NCBI GenBank assembly: GCA_028583605.1
Contig: CM053330.1
Location: forward strand, 22,656,129-22,720,128
Source of the DNA: Dastarcus helophoroides
Taxonomy: Eukaryota > Arthropoda > Insecta > Coleoptera > Bothrideridae
DNA length: 64,000 nt
Direction: 5' to 3'
This document shows, piece by piece, positions 58,780 to 64,000 of this stretch. Each line of letters begins with the position of its first letter. Positions within the stretch are counted from its first letter, which is position 1. A program made the translations under genes and the position numbers. The notes beneath the pieces are model-generated. The model did no database searches. It worked only from the letters and a program-made list of their open reading frames with translations, and was not told the origin of the DNA.

Positions 58780-61324
58780 CGACATATATATCAATATTAT
58801 AAAGGCAGAACTTCTGATGGACTGAAAACCCCAATCATAAATTTGTTAGGGCTTAACCTGTTTTCCTTTTCTTTCGCGTCTGAAGAACCCTAATCGGAAA
58901 AGCGCCGAACATGTGAGCAATTTGATTTTTTAATTATAACAATAATTTTGATGTTCAAAAAATTATTTTGAAACAAAAAAATTATGTCAGGTGTTGCAAC
59001 TGCCATACTTTTTAACGATAAAAATACAGTACCTAAATATGTAATAAAATAATTAATGATAAATTACAAATATTGTAACAAACTGTGTAATATTGAAATA
59101 GTTATTGTAGTATAATTGTAACATGCAAATGACGTAATTTTCTGAAAAAGTTGTAAAGAATGTACTAAACATTTTTGGCACGCAATATGCAATTATATTT
59201 TTATGTAATACATATATGTATATTAAACTGATATTACTTATTATGATTAACAGCTTATTAAACAACAAAATTATTGGCTTAAACCAAAGCAACGGGTCGA
59301 TCCGTGTTGTTGAAATTGATGTAATTTCGCGAACTTCAACTACCAAAATTTAAGCAGTCTAAACATCAATTTTGCATATCTTTTGGAAAACATTACATTT
59401 TACAATTAGTTATTCTTCGTTTTCTGCCTGCTACTCTTCATCATACACTTTGCGATATAGAAGTGGGTGGGCTCGAGTTATTATTAGGGGGCTATCGTTT
59501 GGGGAAACAAAAAACTAGTGAACAACAAAGCGTGAGACAATTATTTTGCACTTGAACATCACCCTGAAGACAATTTAATATATAGTCTGAGTTGATATCC
59601 TGTCATTGTGCCAGAGAAACACAAAATTTGTTTCATCGAAATAACAGACCTTAAATTAACGGAAACGATAATCTTCGTAATTTATGGCAGATTCGCCCAA
59701 CTGAAAATTTTTGGGCACTCTGATCTCGCAAAGTATATGATGGAGGGATGGCAAATATGAAACAAAGAACAACAGCATAGAGTTGTCAATGGTTGATATT
59801 TCCAGAAAATTGCTAAATTACATACTTGATCCCTACTCGCCAAATTGAGATTTAAGCTTGCCATAAAAATTCTACAGCACAATCAGAAATAGACGAGGTC
59901 TATTCGCCATTGCCTTTTTGGAAATTTAGAAAGTATGACTCAACAATAAAAGATGTTTAAACCATTATAAGATCAAATCAATAAAACATTTTTTAAGGTT
60001 ATAGGTATTTGTTTATTTGTTTGTTCAAGATACTGATTAAGTAAGGAACATACATAAACATGACAAAAAATAACAATAGCACACTAGATAGAAAAGCTTT
60101 TTGAACACATAGTATATTACAACTGATGTGGTGCAAAATTACCCGAGATGTAATCACTTGTGGCGAAAGGTGGAATTTTTTGGCATTTCCCGATAATGGA
60201 CCCTGTGGTGTGCAACCTTCTTTTGAACTTTATTCACTGCTTTCAGTTCGCTGCTTTGGTAATTAAGTTGGCTTAATATGCGTTACTCTTAACTATTGGT
60301 TTTAGTTAAAATTAAATTTTAATAATATTTGTGATGATATTATATTGGAGCGTTACTTAATTCATTGAAAATGTTTTATTAGTGGGCATAAGAATCAGTT
60401 ATATGCAATTGCAATGTTACCTTTGAATACTTTAATAAAAATGTATTTGTTGTACTAATACTTTTCTTCTTTAATTGATCTATTTTGGTTTCTTCATTAA
60501 TTACCAGAATGACAAGTTTTAGAAATAGATTGTTCAGCATTCCGGGTTTCCATTCAGTCGGTAGCATTTCTCAACGTATGACGTTTCTACGAGTCGCATA
60601 TACACAATATATAGTCTCTTCATCTAATGCGGAATATTAAGATATTTCAGTAGTAACTAAAGTTGCAAAAAACATTTAAAGAATAGTACTCTTTCTTTTT
60701 ACAAGTGCTACAACATTAGGATCCCAGGAATATACAGGGCATTTAGTTTTAGTAATATACCATGTATTACAAGTTACAAGTATACATATGCAAATTATAT
60801 GGTTTTTAAATTTGATAAATGAAATAGGCGAATGATAATTTCATCTACATCCTTTTTTATTCATTGTTAATGGATTTAAAAAGTCTTTTATACGCTCCTG
60901 TAATATAGCTGTAAACGTAACGAATAGCGGCGCTATGTTACCAATAGAAAGAAGATCTGAACAGAGTGAGAAAAACTTCCCTAGCGGTTTTTTATTGTGT
61001 GAACAGACGGCTTTCACGAAGCAATTACATGTAAATGAATATACCGCTCTCCTTAGGTATTTCCAATATCATCCACCTGCCGTGAATCGAGAATCGCTTT
61101 AAATAAAGCACTAGATACAACCTCAATTCAATTTTCAACTTCTTATTCTTGTAGAAAGCTCATTTGACATGTAATATGCACAAAAAAATTAATTTGTTAA
61201 TTCAGTTACCAGGTTTTAACAGCTTTAATTTTGACAGAATATTTCGCCAAAAGCACTGCTTAATAAGCACATTGATGATGTCTTGTTGTACAATCAGACA
61301 TGAACTTCCTTAATGCCTAGTCCA
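58780..61324. other. no gene seen
   Basis: AT-rich sequence. Around 59755-59870 a TACTCGCCAAATTGAGATTTA stretch faintly recalls the YSPDL motif of mariner-type transposases, but too little is readable to call it. No SLC6 5' exon was recognised here. Confidence 0.5.
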
Positions 61325-62360
61325 AATCTGAAATTTCTCAATAATTGAGAAAGTTTTGATGCTATAAATTTAATATTTGAAAATTTTATGTTCTTCGGTG
61401 TGAAAATTGCGAATTTTGGGATTGTTTTGACCATACGCTTCGAGGACGCTAGTGGCAAATTATTACTTAGGTAAATTAAAACACATTTTTTTATATGTTC
61501 ACTTATGCTTAAAACAAGTAGACAATATAAAAGAACAACAAATTCTACAAATAAAAGGTACTTCTGTTTAAGTCCTCCAAATCTATCGGTTCTTAATTTA
61601 TTTGCACTTAAAGGTTCAATGAATTTTTTTATAATTTTCTCTTCATAAAATATCCAAAGATAAGGAAAGGCAATCAAAGCAACACTAAATAACAATAACA
61701 ATTATTGATAAAAGAGACAATGACAAACTTCAAATCTAATGTTGGAAGTGTTTACCACCTACTTCAAAAGATGTTTAATTTCACTTTCTTAAAGGTCTAA
61801 ATCAAAATTTTTCTAATATTTTTAAATGTATTTGCGGCTCCTTGGATTGGCTACCTGCAATTCCTGAAGAAAATCTAATTCTCCTGATAAAATAAATCCT
61901 TCAACTTTTAAAAAATATAGCAACATCTGCGCCTTAAAAAATACACATTGAAATATTTAAATGCAAATATCTCAAAAACCACAGATTTAGACGACTTAAA
62001 CAAGTACCGTTTCTTTTAGAAGTAATCGTTCTTTTATATTCTCTGTTTATTGTAAGCGTAACTCAACATTAAAAAAATATGTTTTAATTTACGTAAATAA
62101 TGGGATAAAACTAGCACCCTCTAGAAGACAGGTCAAAATAAACTTGAAATTCCTAATTCTCAAACAAAAAAAACACAAAACTTTCAATTTTTAAATTTAT
62201 AGCATCAAAACTTTCTCATTTATTAAAAATTCCAAAATATTTTTTTTTAAATTATTTTATAAACCAGCGATATTGGTATAAAGCACATTGAGCTCAATTG
62301 TAATATTTTCATGTCTAGTATTTCCTGTTTAGCGTTGGCCCATTCTTTTTCAAACACCAC
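61325..62360. mobile_element. foldback element, family H, copy 2 (about 1.04 kb)
   Basis: It follows the copy at 35582-36804 along most of its length and has its own inverted arms: AGAAAGTTTTGATGCTATAA (left) recurs inverted around 62205, and GAGGACGCTAGT recurs inverted around 62113. The outermost 130 bases of the left arm are missing or diverged. The - strand open frame at 61294-61701 is an accident of the arm. Confidence 0.8.
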
Positions 62361-62539
62361 CTTATTTACCAAGTTGGCTTTTTGACTCGTCTATTCTGTA
62401 AATTATTCCTTTGCAGTTTAAAAACAATTTTAGGAAAGAAAAATAGTTTTCTGGTGCCGTTTAACCCTGCCTAAATGATGAAAATTCTTCCATTTAATTA
62501 ACATGGGGTTTCTACAATTTTAGGAATTTATTTTCTTTC

Positions 62540-63020
62540 TCACATCGCTCGAGGATGCCTTCCTTCTCGGTGCAATTTTAGGCTGCAAAATACGTTATTA
62601 AAGTATTTCAGTCAATTGCTAAGGAACCATCAGAAAAGAGTTCGAGAAAGTTTTTTTCCGTCCTAGACCGAGAAAGTAAGTAACTTTTACAATTACAGTG
62701 GCTGTGAGAAATGTTATAAATGTATAGAAGTTACTGAATTGAGATAATACTGATTGAGATTTCAGAAAAAATAGAATGTGCACCTCGTAATAAAAGCACA
62801 TTTCCGAACTTCGATGTTTGTTAGTTTCGGCTAACATTACGGCCACCATTATATCGTCGTCCAAGAACGTATTGCTTTTACTACTAGATAAACAATATAC
62901 TATGTGCTAAAATCGTTCGAGAATGCCTACTTTCTCATCTCAACTTTAGGCCCCAAAATACATTATTCCAGTATTTTAGTCCGTTGCCAAGGAATCATCA
63001 GAAAACAAGCCGAGAAAAGT
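62540..63020. repeat. two direct copies of a 100-bp unit
   Basis: About 62553-62655 and 62916-63018 share TTAGGC, CAAAATAC, CAGT(A)TTT..AGTC, TTGC(T/C)AAGGAA and CATCAGAAAA. A third, more diverged unit lies at 47863-47960. Confidence 0.6.
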
Positions 63021-63023
63021 GTA

Positions 63024-63155
63024 TGCTACAACAAGTTATAGAATGGCGCATATTCCACACGAGCGAAAAGTTTGTAGCCCGTACCGCAGGCGAGAGTTAC
63101 GATTTCGCGAGTATGGAATATGCCATTCCAAACCTATTGTAGACTATACGTTCTC
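63024..63155. repeat. short MITE-like palindrome
   Basis: CAACAAGTTATAGAATGGC and CATATTCCACACGAGCG at the left pair with CGCGAGTATGGAATATGCC and ATTCCAAACCTATTGTAG at the right. About 25 bases separate the best-matching arms. Confidence 0.65.
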
Positions 63156-63802
63156 TAACAAGATTATAAAAAAAAACCCTAAATATTTTAAAAAATCTTC
63201 AAAATAGATTGAAATTTTGAAACGGTGGGTTTAAATAAATACCTCAATTGTTACATATAATCATGGCATAGCAACAAAGCCAAATTACTTGATATTCCTC
63301 CCTAAAATTAACCTAAACGGTTTCTGATTCATCGAAAGTCATGCTAGAATAATAATATTTTAAGCGGTGTATAGAATTACGAATATTTGGAACAGATGCT
63401 GGAATGATATTGGTTCCATCACAATTTTTAAACATAGAATGTGCAATTTCTTGGTGAAAGTTTTTTCTCTTACACAATTATTGAACGATGCGGATAAAAC
63501 TTTGCTTTGAGTGAATTTTTTGTTTAGAACGGAACGTATTCTCGCCACAGAATGCCGCTCCTTTCCATCTGCTACATCTTCGGAGGAGATAGTTCCTTAA
63601 ATTCTGGATGCAGGGAATTTTCCGTAGGCCTCGAAGAGGTCTCCAATTGGGGGCGTCGAAGACGCAATCCGCCATTCGAATTTCTATTGGGACAAGTTAA
63701 AGGCAGACTAACGATTAATAAATAGGATGATGATTAAATTAACAATGACTTTTAATTTAACAATTAAAAATAGATATATTTAATATCTTCCTTATTTTCA
63801 GT

Positions 63803-64000
63803 ATGGCTGCAAAGAAAAGAATACAGGAAGAAAACAGAACGTATAGGAAAGTACAGCAACATTACAGCAACCTTTCAATAAAAACGCAAGCTATTCTGTT
63901 TCTTTTTTAATTGCAAAAAAGATGGCATTTTTTGGATGGTAAATTTGTGAAAAAATGGTTGGAAGCTGTCGTAAAGGATATTTTGCCTAATAAGAGTAAA
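63803..64000 (+). pseudogene. possible hAT transposase N-terminal remnant at window edge
   Basis: From the ATG at 63803: MAAKKRIQEENRTYRKVQQH, a stop at 63909, then in another frame FLDGKFVKKWLEAVVKDILP and NKSK. The second part recalls the F-x-DGEFVK...C/W-L-AV-E---PEK segment of GTF2IRD2/EPM2AIP1-type hAT transposases. It runs off the window. Low certainty. Confidence 0.3.

Noticed and set aside
59560..59990. Possible mariner fragment
   Set aside because: Only a YSPN-DLS-like trace is readable; no flanking motif or terminal repeat.
61294..61701. 135-codon - strand open frame, the longest unexplained one on the right
   Set aside because: It coincides with the left half of a family H foldback copy and has no counterpart in the other copy.
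1..64000. CRISPR arrays, operons, bacterial promoters or origins
   Set aside because: The spliced genes and transposon types show eukaryotic DNA; no regularly spaced repeats of CRISPR type were seen.

Overview
The window looks like AT-rich insect nuclear DNA. It has spliced genes with short exons, GT-AG introns, insect-type mariner transposons, a decayed LINE and very dense inverted-repeat (foldback/MITE-like) DNA. A beetle is possible but not proven. All assignments were made by reading the sequence; no database search was run.

Two genes are present and they converge. On the + strand, 6581-27920 holds twelve exons of an ANKIB1-type RBR E3 ubiquitin ligase: ankyrin repeats, RING1, IBR, RING2 with predicted catalytic Cys443, an Ariadne-like helical region, a ubiquitin-interacting motif and a long Ser/Lys-rich tail. 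Only the N-terminal exon(s) are missing, probably beyond the left edge. On the - strand, 57697 down to 40329 holds thirteen exons of a twelve-helix SLC6 monoamine transporter of the DAT/NET type, closest in wording to insect dopamine transporters but altered at several substrate-site positions. Its start codon was not found. The two genes are not obviously linked in function.

Almost everything else is transposon-derived. ANKIB1 intron 6 (11.1 kb) and intron 10 (4.7 kb) hold nested inverted-repeat elements, a Harbinger deletion derivative with intact terminal repeats and TAA target duplications (24875-25668), a GA microsatellite, and short hammerhead-ribozyme-like motifs. The intergenic block 27921-40328 holds a hAT deletion derivative with a perfect 8-bp target duplication (32262-32920) and several foldback elements. 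The transporter introns hold a foldback element, paired small MITEs, a decayed LINE (48230-49975), a mariner with recognisable ends (50267-51496) and an antisense fragment of a second mariner. The right 6 kb carries two more inverted-repeat elements and a possible hAT remnant at the edge.

The pattern most worth a second look is the collection of unrelated-looking elements with very long terminal inverted repeats (60 to about 610 bp). Many end in TACA, which suggests a shared TA-targeting mobiliser. The second is the recurrent CTGANGA...GAAA hammerhead-like hairpin, once as a head-to-tail pair.
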